A DNA stretch of 64,000 bases from JAJPXC01 sp964628905 (GTDB taxonomy: Bacteria > Bacteroidota > Bacteroidia > Bacteroidales > Muribaculaceae), in the NCBI GenBank assembly GCA_964628905.1, contig CAZVNS010000002.1, positions 61,002-125,001 on the forward strand, read 5' to 3'. Position numbers and translations under genes: made by a program. Below, piece after piece: positions 1 through 7,970 of the stretch. How positions within the stretch are numbered: the stretch's first letter is position 1; the number at the start of each line of letters is the position of its first letter. The notes below the pieces were generated by a model. The model ran no database searches. It saw only the letters and a program-made list of their open reading frames with translations, and had not been told where the DNA came from.

Positions 1-2
1 TG

Positions 3-269
3 GAGGTGGGGCTGCTCAGTCGTGTGGTGCTCGACGAGAAGGGCACGGAGTTAGGGCTGCAGAGCGCCATCCCGCCCAACGAGGTGACTATGGCCACAGT
101 GCTCGACCGACTCAATGCCGACGGCAACCGCGACTTTGTGCCCGGTTTCCGCAAAAGTTTCGGCAACATCATCACCACCATGGACAAACTCACTGAGTCA
201 ACCCTCCACAATGCTTCATCAATAAAACTCGCTGACATACAAATCGAAAACCCCGAATTTAAAGAATAA
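3..269 (+). CDS. YihY/BrkB-family inner-membrane protein, C-terminal fragment
   Basis: The gene runs in from before the window, and only the last 88 residues are visible. The reading frame is open from base 3; the GTG at base 6 is probably internal. The visible part has no membrane segments. It resembles the soluble C-terminal tail of Bacteroidetes YihY/BrkB proteins (once called ribonuclease BN), with a VVLDEKG stretch followed by a VLDRLNADGNRDFVPGF-like stretch. Those proteins have six membrane helices and no settled function. The assignment rests on this tail alone. It is followed 19 bases later by the ridA-like gene on the same strand. Confidence 0.55.
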   Translation, partial: EVGLLSRVVLDEKGTELGLQSAIPPNEVTMATVLDRLNADGNRDFVPGFRKSFGNIITTMDKLTESTLHNASSIKLADIQIENPEFKE

Positions 270-288
270 TAACCAAATTTCACACATT

Positions 289-663
289 ATGAAAACTCCT
301 ATCGCTACTACCAACGCTCCCGGCGCAATCGGCCCCTACAGCCAGGCTATCGATGCTGGTCCATTTGTATTCATCTCCGGCCAAATCCCCGTTGATCCCG
401 CTACCGGCGCTGTCGCCGAGGGTATCAAGGCTCAGACAGCCCAGTCAATCGCCAACATCAAGGCTATCCTCGCCGCTGCCGGGTTGACCATAGACAATGT
501 GGTGAAAACCACCGTATTCCTTGCCGACATGGCTATGTTTGGCGACATGAACGAGGTGTATGCCGAGAATTTCACATCTCCCTTCCCCGCACGTTCAGCC
601 GTAGCCGTGCGCGAGCTTCCCAAGCAGGTGCTCGTCGAGATTGAGGTCATAGCTGCAAAGTAA
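289..663 (+). CDS. ridA: RidA family enamine/imine deaminase
   Basis: This 124-residue protein has the normal length for RidA (YjgF/YER057c/UK114), a soluble trimer that hydrolyses reactive enamine or imine intermediates released by PLP enzymes such as threonine dehydratase. Family features visible are GPYSQA near residue 15, the FISGQIP strand, and the PFPARSAV motif near residue 100, whose arginine binds the substrate carboxylate. The start is the first ATG after the upstream gene. The next gene, folC, is convergent and its stop lies 2 bases away, so the two transcripts meet tail to tail. Confidence 0.93.
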   Translation: MKTPIATTNAPGAIGPYSQAIDAGPFVFISGQIPVDPATGAVAEGIKAQTAQSIANIKAILAAAGLTIDNVVKTTVFLADMAMFGDMNEVYAENFTSPFPARSAVAVRELPKQVLVEIEVIAAK

Positions 664-665
664 TC

Positions 666-1946
666 TCAGGCAAGCGCCTCGCCAACAACGTATGTGCTGC
701 CGCCGACGAACACCACCTCGTCGGTGGCAGCATCGTTTCTGGCCGAGCGTAAGGCGTCGGCCACAGAGCTGTAGGCGCGTCCTTTAAGACCATGAGCTGC
801 TGCTTTTTCGGCCAGGTCGACTGCGCTCATGGCGCGGGGTGTCCCGGCCTGGGTGAAGTAGTAAGTGGCCTCGGCGGGCATCAAGGCTAAAATCGCATCG
901 ACATCCTTGTCGGCCATAAAACCGATCACCATGCGCACCTTGGAGCCGTAAGTGGCGAGGCGCGGGCCGAGGTATTCCCAGCCTCCGATGTTATGGCCGG
1001 TGTCGGCGATGGTGGTGGGATTGGATGCAATCGTGGTCCATCGTCCCAGCAGTCCTGTGAGTTGATTGACTTGGACAAACCCCTGAGCTACAGCTTTTGG
1101 AGTGATACGCCAACCTTGGCGGGAGAGTACGTCGAGCGAGGCCATCACCGTGGCGGCATTACGGGGCTGGTAGTCGCCAACGAGGGGGCAAGAGATGTCG
1201 CCCCAGAGGGTGTTGCGGTAGGTGATGAGGTGCGCTGAACGGTCGGCTGAGGTGAACCACAATGTATCCTGTGCGAAATAGATCGGCGACTCGTTGGTAC
1301 GTGCCACGTCGGTGAACAGTGTGCGCACCTGACCCTCGGCCTCACCGATCACCACCGGCACCTTGGGCTTGATGATGCCGGCCTTCTCGGCAGCAATCTG
1401 TGGAAGGGTGTTGCCCAAAAATTGTGTGTGATCCTTTGATATATTGGTGATTACCGACAGCTGCGGATGTAGTATGTTGGTGGAATCGAGACGTCCACCC
1501 ATCCCTACCTCTACCACGGCCACATCAACGCCCTCGCGGGCGAAGTGCTCGAAGGCCATCACCATCGTGAGCTCGAAGAACGATGGCTCCAGGTCGGGAA
1601 CTTCCTCCCGCATCCGTTGCCAGCGCTCCACGAAGTCGATTACGTTCTCCTCCGAAATCATCGTGCCGTTGATGCGGATACGCTCGCGGAAGTCCACCAG
1701 GTGTGGCGACGTATAGAGACCCACCTTGTACCCGGCTGACTGTAGCACGGCGGCAATCAGCGACGATGTCGACCCCTTGCCGTTGGTGCCAGCCACATGG
1801 ATCGACTTAAACTTCTGGTGCGGGTCGCCCAACAATTGCTCAAAGCGCAGCACTCGGCTCAGCCCGGGCTTGTAGGCTGCGGCGCCAATGCGTTGGAATT
1901 GGGGGAATTGGGAGTAGAGGTAGTCGAGGGTTTGCTGGTAGGTCAT
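666..1946 (-). CDS. folC: Bifunctional folylpolyglutamate synthase / dihydrofolate synthase
   Basis: FolC adds glutamate to dihydropteroate and to reduced folates in the cytoplasm. The 426-residue length is normal. The Mur-ligase ATP loop is visible as GTNGKGSTSS near residue 55, followed by the folate-binding SPHLVDFRERI stretch and the VVEVGMGGRLDSTN motif typical of FolC. The C-terminal Mur-ligase domain includes DTGHN. The start lies 1 base before the stop of the upstream chromate-transporter gene, so folC is probably the third gene of a chrA-chrA-folC transcript. Confidence 0.95.
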   Translation of the reverse strand: MTYQQTLDYLYSQFPQFQRIGAAAYKPGLSRVLRFEQLLGDPHQKFKSIHVAGTNGKGSTSSLIAAVLQSAGYKVGLYTSPHLVDFRERIRINGTMISEENVIDFVERWQRMREEVPDLEPSFFELTMVMAFEHFAREGVDVAVVEVGMGGRLDSTNILHPQLSVITNISKDHTQFLGNTLPQIAAEKAGIIKPKVPVVIGEAEGQVRTLFTDVARTNESPIYFAQDTLWFTSADRSAHLITYRNTLWGDISCPLVGDYQPRNAATVMASLDVLSRQGWRITPKAVAQGFVQVNQLTGLLGRWTTIASNPTTIADTGHNIGGWEYLGPRLATYGSKVRMVIGFMADKDVDAILALMPAEATYYFTQAGTPRAMSAVDLAEKAAAHGLKGRAYSSVADALRSARNDAATDEVVFVGGSTYVVGEALA

Positions 1947-1947
1947 G

Positions 1948-2520
1948 TCAGTAGATGATGAGTCCGGCCACTCCGGCGAGGACTATAATGAGTATGGGAT
2001 GAATTTTTGTGAAATAAACTGTGCAGAAGGCCGCTACGCAGAGTATTATGCTCCATACGAGCTGGTAGGTGTCAGTGCCGAAGTTGGCTGAATTCATCAG
2101 CAGTAATGCCGCTGAAGCGATAAGTCCCACCACCACCGGACGCAGTCCGGCAAAGACGCCTTTGATCACCGTGCTGTCCTTGTGGCGTGCTATCAGATGA
2201 CTTGTGTAAGCCACTAACAGGAAGGATGGTAGCACCACCACAACTGTGCATATCACCGAGCCTAACAGTCCCCAGAGGGGCGACGAGAGCGATGGGTTGG
2301 CTACATGCGGGGCCACGTAGCCAATGTAGGTGGCTGAGTTGATACCAATGGGTCCGGGGGTCATCTGTGAGATAGCCACGATGTCAGTGAACATCTGCTC
2401 TGAGATGTACCCCGGGGTCACGATCTCGCGCTCGATCAGCGCCAGCATAGCATAGCCTCCGCCAAAGCCGAAGAGGCCTATTTTCAGGTAACTCCAAATC
2501 AGTTTGAGATAGATCATCAT
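1948..2520 (-). CDS. Chromate transporter, second half-size subunit (ChrA/CHR family)
   Basis: This 190-residue hydrophobic protein is one CHR domain. The N-terminal FGFGGGYAMLALIERE motif and the SQMTPGPIGINSATYIG stretch are hallmarks of the family. About five or six membrane segments can be seen. Full-length ChrA proteins have two such domains; here each is a separate gene. This gene overlaps the preceding half by 4 bases, which suggests translational coupling and a heterodimer. Family members export chromate or related anions; the natural substrate in an anaerobe is unknown. Confidence 0.9.
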   Translation of the reverse strand: MMIYLKLIWSYLKIGLFGFGGGYAMLALIEREIVTPGYISEQMFTDIVAISQMTPGPIGINSATYIGYVAPHVANPSLSSPLWGLLGSVICTVVVVLPSFLLVAYTSHLIARHKDSTVIKGVFAGLRPVVVGLIASAALLLMNSANFGTDTYQLVWSIILCVAAFCTVYFTKIHPILIIVLAGVAGLIIY

Positions 2521-3092
2521 GCTGCCTCACCCCCTTTCTTGTGCTTGTAGAGGTTGCGGCGGGTGTACCACAGGTAACCACCAGCTCCACCTAAGACTAT
2601 AAACAGTATTGGGTTGGAAATCAACGGCCAACCGCTCCATATCAGCAGGGCGGTGACGGCAGGGATCCATATCGTGCGCCAATTGATGCCGGCGGCGCGG
2701 GCTGTGGTGATCACCGGGGCGATGATTAGTGCCACCACTGCCGGGCGTATCCCCATGAATATGCGGTTGACGTAGGGGTTGCCCTTGATGATGTCGGGGG
2801 TTAGGAAGATGGCGATGGTCAGTATGATGGCAAACGACGGCAGTATCGTGCCAATTGCCGCCGCCAGGCTGCCGCGGATGCCGCGGAGCTTGTCGCCTAC
2901 GGCCACCGAGATGTTTACAGCCAATATGCCCGGAAGCGACTGAGCTACAGCCAACAGGTCGAGAAATTCATCCTTGCGCAGCCATTGGTGCTTGTCGACA
3001 ATCTCGCGCTCGATTATCGAAATCATGGCCCATCCACCGCCAAAGGTGAAGGCCCCGATCCTCATGAATGTTAGAAATAACTTGAAAAGCAA
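2517..3092 (-). CDS. Chromate transporter, first half-size subunit (ChrA/CHR family)
   Basis: This 191-residue partner of the following gene has the same CHR signature, FTFGGGWAMISIIERE near residue 20 and AVAQSLPGILAVNISV near residue 50, and several membrane segments. It ends with a basic cytoplasmic tail. It is the first gene of the likely chrA-chrA-folC transcript. About 86-93 bases upstream of its start, on the minus strand, is a possible Bacteroidetes -7 box (TATTTTTG, 3178-3185). The split pair is a known short-chain CHR arrangement. Confidence 0.9.
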   Translation of the reverse strand: MLFKLFLTFMRIGAFTFGGGWAMISIIEREIVDKHQWLRKDEFLDLLAVAQSLPGILAVNISVAVGDKLRGIRGSLAAAIGTILPSFAIILTIAIFLTPDIIKGNPYVNRIFMGIRPAVVALIIAPVITTARAAGINWRTIWIPAVTALLIWSGWPLISNPILFIVLGGAGGYLWYTRRNLYKHKKGGEAA

Positions 3093-3241
3093 CGTGTTAT
3101 GAATCTTGACGTTTATTCTGCGACCCCCTATGCCATAAGAATTTTATGAGAGGGGGCCCAAATAACAAATTGTGGTGCAAAAATACAGAATTTTTGAGGT
3201 GTGAAGAAATTTTTGTATTTTTACACATTATTATACGTGAT

Positions 3242-3646
3242 ATGGACAAATATGTTTTCCAACTGCCGATAAAAGTGCGCGACTATGAGCTCGACACGCA
3301 GGGTATCGTCAACAATGCCAACTACATACACTATCTCGAACATACACGCCACGAGTTCTGCGAATATGCGGGTCTGACGTGGGACGAGATGAACCGCCGC
3401 GGCTGGATGCCCGTGGTGCGCCGCAACGACGTCATATATATGCACTCGCTGCGCTCAGGCGACACAGCCGTGTCAAAGCTCTGGATGGAGCGTCGGGGCC
3501 CGCGCTTCATATTCCATCAAGATATCTTCAATCAGCATGGCGTGCAGGCCGTAAAGGCTGAGGTCACAGTGGTGTCGGTGGTCGACGGCCAGCCCTCGCG
3601 AGGCGACGCTATGGCCGAAGCTTTTGCTGAATTTATCAATAAATGA
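3242..3646 (+). CDS. Acyl-CoA thioesterase, hot-dog fold (4-hydroxybenzoyl-CoA thioesterase family)
   Basis: The predicted protein has 134 residues. The ATG at 3242 is chosen because the reading continuing upstream from it is in AT-rich non-coding sequence. Family features are the strand ending in VRDYELDTQGIVNNANYIHYLEHTR, whose aspartate is the usual catalytic residue in this group, and RNDVIYMHSLRSGD. Such enzymes hydrolyse acyl-CoA or acyl-ACP thioesters; the substrate cannot be told from the sequence. The stop is only 7 bases before the dprA ATG, so the two are probably cotranscribed. Confidence 0.88.
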   Translation: MDKYVFQLPIKVRDYELDTQGIVNNANYIHYLEHTRHEFCEYAGLTWDEMNRRGWMPVVRRNDVIYMHSLRSGDTAVSKLWMERRGPRFIFHQDIFNQHGVQAVKAEVTVVSVVDGQPSRGDAMAEAFAEFINK

Positions 3647-3653
3647 GTCAATT

Positions 3654-4766
3654 ATGGCTGATGAACGGGAGTTGATAGAGCAATTGGCACTGACATTCCT
3701 CACCGGAATGGATGTGGCTGATACACGTCGGTTGATTGAGCTTATTGGTTCGATCGACCGCATGATGACGCTCCCGATCGATGAAATCGTGCAACTCATC
3801 GGCCCGTCGGGCCGTAAGTTTACCGAGGTCGCTCGCTCTCAAGCGCTTGCACGGGCTGAGAAGGAGATGCGGTTTATCGACGAACATAAAATCCGCCCGC
3901 TATACTACACCGACGACGCATATCCCAAACGTCTGCTCGAAGCCTCCGGCGCTCCCACAATGCTCTATGTGTTGGGTAGTTGCGATCTCAATGCGGCGAA
4001 GGTAATCTCAGTGGTGGGCACACGCCACGCCACTGCTTCCGGTGTCAGGTGGGTCGACAATATGATAGCCGACCTGGCCTCCAACGTCGACGGCGCGATC
4101 GTGGTCAGCGGCTTGGCCTACGGTATCGACGTGGCCGCCCACCGCGCTTCATTGCAGCACGGGATCCCCACGGCGGCGGTGCTCGCCCACGGACTCTCAT
4201 CACTCTACCCGGCGCAACATCGCGACACGGCAGCGAAGATGGTGTATGAGGGTGGGGCGTTGGTCACCGACTATCCTTCCGAAACCGTGATATACCGTGG
4301 CAACTTCCTGGCCCGCAATCGCATAGTGGCGGGATTGTGCGACTGCCTTATCGTAGTGGAGTCGGCACAGAAGGGTGGTGCCATGGTCACCGCTCGACTT
4401 GCTTTTGAGAACAACCGCGAAGTGATGGCCGTGCCCGGACGTCCGTCCGACACCTACAGTGCCGGGTGCAACTCGCTGATAGCTATGCAAAGAGCACAAC
4501 TTGTGATTAATGCCGACGATATCCTCAAAGTGATGAACTGGTCGAATACAACCGATGAGGGCGCTCAAGGCACTCTGCCGCTGATACTTGACCCTGTGCA
4601 GCAACGCATCGTCGACTATATCACCTACAGCAGCGAGGCCACATCGCTCGACCGTATCTCCGCGGACCTCGACATCCCCATCGCCCAACTGCTGCCAATC
4701 CTGGTTGACCTCGACTTCAACGGCGTGCTACTCGCCCTCCCCGGCAACCGTTATCGCTTGGTCTGA
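3654..4766 (+). CDS. dprA: DNA-processing protein DprA (Smf)
   Basis: DprA binds incoming single-stranded DNA and loads RecA during natural transformation. The 370-residue protein has an N-terminal helical region, a Rossmann-type DprA domain (ISVVGTRHAT near residue 118, VVSGLAYGIDVAAHRASL, FLARNRIVAGL, GAMVTARLA, VPGRPSD) and a C-terminal winged-helix-like segment from about residue 305. The ATG at 3654 is preferred to a TTG 30 bases upstream that lies inside the thioesterase gene. Competence has not been shown for most Bacteroidales, so the role here may be recombination in general. Confidence 0.95.
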   Translation: MADERELIEQLALTFLTGMDVADTRRLIELIGSIDRMMTLPIDEIVQLIGPSGRKFTEVARSQALARAEKEMRFIDEHKIRPLYYTDDAYPKRLLEASGAPTMLYVLGSCDLNAAKVISVVGTRHATASGVRWVDNMIADLASNVDGAIVVSGLAYGIDVAAHRASLQHGIPTAAVLAHGLSSLYPAQHRDTAAKMVYEGGALVTDYPSETVIYRGNFLARNRIVAGLCDCLIVVESAQKGGAMVTARLAFENNREVMAVPGRPSDTYSAGCNSLIAMQRAQLVINADDILKVMNWSNTTDEGAQGTLPLILDPVQQRIVDYITYSSEATSLDRISADLDIPIAQLLPILVDLDFNGVLLALPGNRYRLV

Positions 4767-4819
4767 AACCGTTTCCTACATTTAATTGTTGTAAACTTAT
4801 ATTTAATACCTAATACATC

Positions 4820-5695
4820 ATGAACAAAAAAGTTATAGCTCCCTCCGAACTGATCATCAACGCCGACGGATCAGTATTCCACCTCCACCTGCTCCCCGAG
4901 CAACTCATCGACCGCATCATACTCGTGGGCGATCCCGGCCGCGTCAACATGGTGGCCGAACACTTCGACACTCGCACCTTCGAAGTGCAGTCGCGCGAAT
5001 TCCACACCATCGGTGGCACCTACAAGGGAAAGCCTATCATGTGCCTCAGCCACGGCATAGGTCCCGACAATATCGACATCGTAATCAACGAGCTCGATGC
5101 CCTGGCCAATATCGACTTCGCAACCCGCGAGGTGCGCGACCAGCATCGTCAGCTATCGATGGTGCGCATCGGCACCTCGGGCGCCCTTCAGCCCGAACTC
5201 ATACTCGGCACACCCGTGATCGCCGAGAAGGCCATCGGCTTCGACGGCGTGCTCAACTACTATGCCGGACGCAACGAAGTGGCCGATCTCGACTTCGAGC
5301 ATGCGCTGTGTGAGCACACCGACTGGAACCCCCTGTGGGCCAAGCCCTACGTGGTAAATGCACACTCCGAACTCGTCGACCAGATAGGTCGCGACGACAT
5401 GGTGCGCGGCAACACCATCTCAGCCGTCGGCTTCTACGGTCCGCAGGGACGCGAGCTGCGACTCCCCCTGTCCAACCCCGACCTCAACCGCCGTATCGAG
5501 GAGTTTGAGTTCCGCGGCCGCCGTATCACCAACTACGAGATGGAGTCGGCGCCCCTCCAGGGACTTAGCGCGCTCTTGGGCCACCGCGCCATGACCGTAT
5601 GCTCAATCATCGCCAACCGCATGCGCCACGACGTAACCCCCAACTACAAGACCGCCATGCGCGACCTCATCGCCACCGTCCTCGACCGCCTCTAA
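4820..5695 (+). CDS. udp: Nucleoside phosphorylase, uridine-phosphorylase type
   Basis: This 291-residue protein belongs to the PNP/UDP family, cleaving a nucleoside with phosphate to base and ribose-1-phosphate. Visible elements are the phosphate-binding VGDPGR near residue 37, LSHGIGPDN, MVRIGTSGAL and the ribose-site NYEMESAPL near residue 237. The length and ending resemble Bacteroides uridine phosphorylases. Specificity for uridine is inferred from family resemblance. A short array of 9-bp units begins 10 bases after the stop. Confidence 0.85.
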   Translation: MNKKVIAPSELIINADGSVFHLHLLPEQLIDRIILVGDPGRVNMVAEHFDTRTFEVQSREFHTIGGTYKGKPIMCLSHGIGPDNIDIVINELDALANIDFATREVRDQHRQLSMVRIGTSGALQPELILGTPVIAEKAIGFDGVLNYYAGRNEVADLDFEHALCEHTDWNPLWAKPYVVNAHSELVDQIGRDDMVRGNTISAVGFYGPQGRELRLPLSNPDLNRRIEEFEFRGRRITNYEMESAPLQGLSALLGHRAMTVCSIIANRMRHDVTPNYKTAMRDLIATVLDRL

Positions 5696-5704
5696 CCATC
5701 CGCT

Positions 5705-5735
5705 CTGACCTGTCTGACCTGTCCGACAGGTCGGA
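5705..5735. repeat. 9-bp tandem/inverted repeat array, GACAGGTC type
   Basis: Two direct copies of TGACCTGTC are followed by an inverted copy, CGACAGGTC, and then GGAG, so the array can also fold back on itself. The same 9-mer, in the other orientation, makes up the array at 56811-56853. It begins 10 bases after the stop codon of the nucleoside phosphorylase. Confidence 0.75.
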
Positions 5736-5749
5736 GATTGAATAAAATA

Positions 5750-5782
5750 GCTGAGGCTCCTCGCAGTGCGGGGAGCCTCAGC
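5750..5782 (-). terminator. Intrinsic terminator of tRNA-Cys
   Basis: A perfect 11-bp stem (GCTGAGGCTCC at 5750-5760 with its complement at 5772-5782) encloses an 11-base loop. On the minus strand it lies 6 bases past the tRNA 3' end and is followed by TATTTTATT. It may also stop plus-strand transcripts from the nucleoside phosphorylase. Confidence 0.85.
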
Positions 5783-5788
5783 TTGTTG

Positions 5789-5859
5789 AGGTACCAAGCA
5801 GAATCGAACTGCTGTAAACGGTTTTGCAGACCGGTGCCTAACCACTCGGCCATGGTACC
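5789..5859 (-). tRNA. tRNA-Cys (anticodon GCA)
   Basis: The minus strand folds as a 71-base cloverleaf. The 7-bp acceptor stem is GGTACCA paired with TGGTACC. The D arm contains GAGTGGTTAGGC, the anticodon loop is CTGCAAA with anticodon GCA, and the T loop is TTCGATT. The discriminator base is U73, a cysteine identity element. No CCA is encoded. There is no long variable arm, so it is not a serine or leucine tRNA. It has its own promoter and terminator. Confidence 0.95.
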
Positions 5860-5877
5860 CTGAGTTGGTTTCGGGTG

Positions 5878-5908
5878 CAAAGGTAATGCTTTTGTCTGAA
5901 TTGCGCAA
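5878..5908 (-). promoter_or_regulatory. Promoter of tRNA-Cys
   Basis: On the minus strand a consensus Bacteroidetes -7 box, TACCTTTG (5878-5885), lies 18 bases before the tRNA 5' end. A TTG (5906-5908) lies 20 bases upstream of it. The spacing matches the TTTG-N19-TAnnTTTG pattern. Confidence 0.75.
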
Positions 5909-5972
5909 CACCCCCGGCGATTTTTTTGCGAAAAAATCGCCTGTTAGTACAGAAAAGTGGGAAATCCCTCAA

Positions 5973-6001
5973 CGAGTAGGGTCGCTCCCCGGAGCGTACG
6001 C
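5973..6001 (+). repeat. REP-like dispersed repeat, copy 1
   Basis: This copy reads GTAGGGTCGCTCCCCGGAGC and then GTACGC. It is an inverted partner of copy 2: over 29 bases the two differ at one position. The pair encloses a 66-base segment holding a strong hairpin. Confidence 0.85.
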
Positions 6002-6021
6002 ATTATAATCCCCATATAATC

Positions 6022-6052
6022 AAGCGGCTGCATCGGTGGGATGCAGCCGCTT
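6022..6052. terminator. Hairpin downstream of fabF, between two inverted REP-like copies
   Basis: A perfect 13-bp stem (AAGCGGCTGCATC at 6022-6034, complement at 6040-6052) with a 5-base loop. It lies about 90 bases past the fabF stop on the minus strand. There is no clear T-run on either side, so intrinsic termination is likely but not certain. Confidence 0.6.
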
Positions 6053-6067
6053 TGTGTGGTGTATGTC

Positions 6068-6096
6068 GCGGACGCTCCGGGGAGCGACCCTACTCG
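6068..6096 (-). repeat. REP-like dispersed repeat, copy 2
   Basis: The minus strand reads CGAGTAGGGTCGCTCCCCGG and then AGCGTCCGC, nearly identical to copy 1 but inverted. It begins 42 bases beyond the fabF stop. Confidence 0.85.
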
Positions 6097-6138
6097 TCAG
6101 TGGTGTTGTTACTGCGAAAAACGTTGCAGGTCAGAGGA

Positions 6139-7404
6139 TTATTCCTCGTATTTCTTGAGGATGATGGTGGCGTTGTGGCCTCCGAAGCCGAACGAGTTGC
6201 TCAGTGCGGCGCGCACGGGGCGGTTCTGGGCTTTGTTGAAGGTGAAGTTGAGGGTGTAGTCGATTTCCTCATCTTCGTCTCCTTCCTCGTGGTTGATGGT
6301 GGGGGGCACTACGTCGTCGGTGATCGCTTTGACGCAGAACATTGCCTCCATGGCTCCGGTAGCACCCAGCAGGTGGCCGGTCATCGACTTTGTGGAGCTG
6401 ATGTTGAGGTCCTTGGCAGAGTCGCCGAATACTTCAACGATGGCTTTTACCTCGGAGATGTCGCCAACGGGGGTTGATGTGCCGTGAACGTTGATGTAGT
6501 CAATATCCTCGGGCTTCATGTGGGCGTCGTCGAGGGCGTTGCGCATTGCCAGGATGGCGCCTAAGCCTTCGGGGTGAGTTGCGGTGAGGTGGTAAGCGTC
6601 GGCCGACATGCCGCCACCTGCTACCTCGGCGTAGATCTTGGCGCCGCGGGCTTTGGCGTGCTCGAGCTCCTCAAGGATGAGCACTGCTGAGCCTTCGCCG
6701 ATCACGAAGCCGTCGCGGCTCTTGCTGAAGGGGCGAGAGGCTGTCTCGGGAGAGTCGTTGCGGGTCGACAGGGCGTGCATTGAGTTGAAGCCACCGACAC
6801 CTGCGGGGAATACTGCTGCCTCGGCTCCACCGGTCACCATCACGTCGGCTCGGCCCATGCGGATGATATCGAAGGCTGAGATGATGGCGTTGTTGGATGA
6901 TGCGCAGGCTGATACGGTGCCGTAGTTGGGTCCGTGGTAGCCATACTGCATCGAGATGTGGCCCGATGCGATGTCGGCGATCATCTTGGGGATGAAGAAG
7001 GGGTTGTATTTGGGGCCTTTGTCGGCGTTCATGGCATAGTATCCGGCCTCTTCCTCAAAGGTGTGGAGGCCGCCGATACCGGCGGCTACGATTACGCCGA
7101 CGCGGCTTTTGTCGAGATTGGGGTCGTCCTCAAGGCCGGAGTCTTTGACGGCCTGGTCGGCTGCGACCATGGCGTACTGGGCGTAGAGGTCGAGCTGGCG
7201 CACTTTCTTGCGGTCGAAGTGGTCAGCTGAGTTGAAGCCCTTGACTTCGCAGGCGAACTGGGTCTTAAACAGCGAAGCATCAAAGTGGGTGATAGGGCCT
7301 GCGCCGCTGACACCGGCTACACAGTTGGCCCACGCTGTCTCCACGTCGTTGCCGATGGGAGTGATGGCGCCAAGTCCGGTGACTACTACTCGTTTAAGTT
7401 CCAT
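6139..7404 (-). CDS. fabF: 3-oxoacyl-ACP synthase II (KAS II)
   Basis: FabF condenses malonyl-ACP with acyl-ACP in fatty-acid elongation. The 421-residue protein has the catalytic cysteine in TVSACASSNNA (C167) and the two histidines in NVHGTSTPVGD and SMTGHLLGA. It lies 112 bases downstream of acpP on the same strand. A hairpin with a T-rich tail sits between them, so part of the acpP transcript probably ends before fabF. The 3' side carries the inverted REP-like pair. Confidence 0.96.
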   Translation of the reverse strand: MELKRVVVTGLGAITPIGNDVETAWANCVAGVSGAGPITHFDASLFKTQFACEVKGFNSADHFDRKKVRQLDLYAQYAMVAADQAVKDSGLEDDPNLDKSRVGVIVAAGIGGLHTFEEEAGYYAMNADKGPKYNPFFIPKMIADIASGHISMQYGYHGPNYGTVSACASSNNAIISAFDIIRMGRADVMVTGGAEAAVFPAGVGGFNSMHALSTRNDSPETASRPFSKSRDGFVIGEGSAVLILEELEHAKARGAKIYAEVAGGGMSADAYHLTATHPEGLGAILAMRNALDDAHMKPEDIDYINVHGTSTPVGDISEVKAIVEVFGDSAKDLNISSTKSMTGHLLGATGAMEAMFCVKAITDDVVPPTINHEEGDEDEEIDYTLNFTFNKAQNRPVRAALSNSFGFGGHNATIILKKYEE

Positions 7405-7426
7405 GTATGTGGTTTGAAAAATTGGT

Positions 7427-7499
7427 TTATAAAAAGAAAAAATCCTCTGCTCTGACAGCAGTGGCGCAAATGTGAGGCCGTCGGCTGTTTAGAGCAGAG
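7427..7499 (-). terminator. Terminator/attenuator between acpP and fabF
   Basis: On the minus strand CTCTGCTCT (7491-7499) pairs with its complement at 7445-7453, and the stem continues inward after a small bulge with ACAGC/GCTGT. It is followed by GATTTTTTCTTTTT. It lies between two cotranscribed genes and so would act as a partial terminator, giving more acpP than fabF mRNA. Confidence 0.7.
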
Positions 7500-7516
7500 A
7501 AAAATGGGATGTCAAA

Positions 7517-7756
7517 TTATTTGTTGAGCTCAGCCTCGATGTATGAGATGGCTTCGCCAACGTTGGTGATGTGTTCAGCCTTGTCATCGGGGATGGTGAT
7601 GCCGAATTCCTTCTCGAACTCCATGATGAGCTCTACGGTGTCGAGGCTATCAGCGCCGAGGTCTGATACGAAGCCTGCGGTTTCTGTTACTTGGTTCTCG
7701 TCAACACCGAGTTTGTCCACGATGATAGCATTTACACGTGATGCGATTTCTGACAT
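7517..7756 (-). CDS. acpP: Acyl carrier protein
   Basis: This 79-residue acidic protein carries growing acyl chains on a phosphopantetheine arm attached to S37 in the motif GADSLDTVELIM. Length and helices match AcpP. It is followed by fabF, the usual partner. The upstream region is very AT-rich, and on the minus strand TTACTTTG near 7808-7815 is close to a -7 box. Confidence 0.97.
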   Translation of the reverse strand: MSEIASRVNAIIVDKLGVDENQVTETAGFVSDLGADSLDTVELIMEFEKEFGITIPDDKAEHITNVGEAISYIEAELNK

Positions 7757-7970
7757 GATAATAATTTTTTAGATTGTTTTAAATTTTTTTTTCAGTTTTA
7801 CGGGTGCAAAGTAAATGATAATTATTGAATTAGTAAAATATTTGAGTGTGAATATTACTGAACAGGGCTTGCTATGTGCCTAAAATCCACTGAAAATCAC
7901 ATTATAACGGAAATTTTTCCGTAATCTTAATGTTACAATTGCGTTACAATAATTATTCTATTTTACTTAT

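Noticed and set aside
666..3092. A chromate-resistance island
   Set aside because: Only the two half-size transporter genes are present, with no chrB/chrC or mobile-element signs, and they are followed directly by folC.
5789..5859. tRNA-Ser or tRNA-Leu, because of the GCCGAGTGG D-arm
   Set aside because: The variable arm is short and the anticodon is GCA with U73, which identify tRNA-Cys.
5603..5911. Minus-strand frame spanning the tRNA-Cys region
   Set aside because: It runs through a functional tRNA gene with its own promoter and terminator and through the end of the nucleoside phosphorylase gene.
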